A stretch of 64,000 bases of DNA, taken from the NCBI RefSeq assembly GCF_000189635.1, contig NW_002475926.1:372001-436000 (forward strand), written 5' to 3'. The notes beneath the pieces are model-generated. The model did no database searches, had not been told where the DNA came from, and saw nothing but the letters and a program-made list of their open reading frames with translations. This document shows, piece after piece, positions 62,856-64,000 of the stretch. This DNA is from Tetrahymena thermophila SB210. Lineage: Eukaryota > Ciliophora > Oligohymenophorea > Hymenostomatida > Tetrahymenidae. The position numbers were made by a program, and so were the translations under genes. The stretch's first letter is position 1, and the number at the start of each line of letters is the position of its first letter.

Positions 62856-63349
62856 CCATTAATTATTTAAATAGTATACTAATTTATCAGAAATATTATT
62901 GTAAGTTATCGTATTCGATTTAAATCAATAGTATCTACTTATTTGTATTTCTATTCTTATTTTTTTCTATTTTTTGAGGTATAGATAAATGCACAAGTTT
63001 TTATCTATTCTCATTAATTATATTACTTTTATTACCAAACGATGAAATATTTGTTCTCCAATTTATTTACAATAATTAAATTTTTGTTTTAATCAATAAA
63101 ATACTTATAATAAATAATCAATTTATAATTAAATAAAGTTATCACTTTAATTAATTTTTAGGAAATCAATATCAATTCTTATTTTATTAATTTCCCATGA
63201 ATAAATAAACCTTGATAAATTCTAAAAGAAATTATGAAATAGAAAAAGGATATTTGGCAATCAAATTTAAGTAACCAATTTTTTAAATTGTTAAAATAAT
63301 TTTAAATCTTTCTAAAAAAAGTTCCCACAAAAAAAGTAGCTCTTTAAAA
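62856..63349. other. Intergenic, AT-rich
   Basis: 3' flank of the CEP76/CC2D2A-like gene and promoter of the leucine-rich-repeat gene. No feature seen. Confidence 0.55.
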
Positions 63350-64000
63350 ATGGAAGCTTTTCAGTACATTTCGTGGGCTTAGCTAAGGTATCTAAAGATA
63401 TCTTTGAAGTAAAATAAAAACTATTTTAAAACTATATAATTGTTTATAAGTTATTAATAACCCAAATAGCTCTGTAACAGAAATTAAGAACATAGATATA
63501 AGTGTTCTACAAATGGTAATAAGTTAAGCCACCTCACTTAAAACTCTCAAAATAAAATGGAAGTAATATTTTTTATTAAAACTATTTTTCAAATATTTTT
63601 AAAAACTCAAAAAGTTTTTTGTTTAATTTTTAAAAGCTCAACAATGGACTTACAACCTGAATGTGTTGCTCTTTTATTCAACGTAGTTATAAACTGCAAA
63701 AATTTAAAAAGACTTGTTTTAAATTTTAAGTAATTTACCATTTATAATAAAAACAATACAATATTTTTTTAATTTAAAATAATAAATAAAGCTTTAGTAG
63801 GCTGCAATAAAGTGTATATTAATTACTTCCTTAATTTTTAGTTAAATTAGATGACTTAGAAGATCTATCTTTACATTTTAAGTAAATTATTTAATATTTC
63901 TAAAAAAACCAGATATGTTTAAAATTTACATTAAAATACCATAAAATCATAACTCTTTAAAAATTTATTTTTTAATCTATCCTTCAATCGCCTTGTGTTT
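63350..64000 (+). CDS. Leucine-rich-repeat protein, 5' part, continues beyond window
   Basis: ATG at 63350 gives MEAFQYISWAQLRYLKISL. Exon 2 (63470..63562) and exon 3 (63637..63729) are each exactly 93 nt (31 codons) and all first junctions are phase 2 at AA|GT..AG|C. Their peptides have the same LRR-like shape: SLKTLKIKW in exon 2, CKNLKRLVLNFK in exon 3, and LDDLEDLSLHFK after two further short exons (63792..63811, 63842..63881, tentative). This pattern suggests an exon-per-repeat LRR gene; such LRR proteins are very numerous in Tetrahymena, so no specific role can be given. An alternative upstream ATG at about 63234 is cut by TGA. The rest of the gene lies outside the window. Confidence 0.55.

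Noticed and set aside
1-64000. Apparent massive pseudogenisation (many in-frame TAA/TAG)
   Set aside because: All long frames become continuous when TAA and TAG are read as Gln and TGA as the only stop, which is the ciliate code; conserved proteins then match over full length.
1-64000. tRNA, rRNA, CRISPR and telomeric repeats
   Set aside because: No cloverleaf with a T-loop GTTCRA box, no rRNA-like GC-rich block, no spaced identical repeats and no CCCCAA tract was found.

Overview
The window looks like nuclear DNA of a ciliate, most likely a Tetrahymena species. It is extremely AT-rich, and every long reading frame only makes sense if TAA and TAG are read as glutamine and TGA is the only stop. 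Genes are cut by short, AT-rich GT..AG introns, mostly about 45-250 nt. Recognisable products are eukaryotic (ribosomal protein L3, a CCT chaperonin subunit, eIF1A, a P4 flippase, topoisomerase III) and one is of ciliary type. Under the standard code most of these genes would look shattered. I reread all frames with the ciliate code and placed introns by requiring exon lengths and phases to agree. Where a splice site is a guess, the entry says so.

Layout. 1-1428 (+): 3' end of a class III nucleotide cyclase. 2024-4837 (+): a protein joining a degenerate MIZ/SP-RING finger to a Ulp1/SENP-like domain. 5554-6009 (+): a small coiled-coil protein. 7376-11041 (-): a large Q/N-rich protein. 11948-14925 (+): an RBM5/RBM10-like splicing factor. 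15738-16511 (+): a TMEM8/myomaker-like membrane protein. 17185-19042 (-): RPL3. 19624-22608 (-): a Q-rich protein with a sperm-tail PG-rich (STPG) motif. 23737-28244 (+): a Neo1/ATP9-type flippase. 29070-39318 (-): three intronless or nearly intronless genes, two of them Q/N-rich unknowns flanking topoisomerase III-beta.

40202-43105 (+): a small upstream reading frame overlapping, by ATGA, a divergent poly(A)-binding protein. 44867-47551 (+): CCT eta. 49358-55158 (+): a tandem pair of paralogous membrane proteins. 56121-56702 (+): eIF1A. 57897-62855 (+): a nine-exon CEP76/CC2D2A-like protein. 63350 to the end (+): the start of a leucine-rich-repeat gene.

There are no operons here. Thematic links are loose: translation and proteostasis housekeeping (RPL3, CCT7, eIF1A, PABP-like), RNA processing (RBM5-like), and cilium or membrane functions (cyclase, STPG, CEP76/CC2D2A-like, flippase). 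Codon use separates two classes: RPL3, CCT7 and eIF1A mostly use CAA for glutamine and C-ending codons, whereas most other genes use TAA/TAG heavily.

Two local tandem duplications stand out. One is a unit of about 590 nt that copied the 3' end of the topoisomerase gene. The other is a unit of about 269 nt in the divergent promoter region before the flippase. No rRNA, tRNA, CRISPR array, telomeric repeat or transposase gene was recognised.
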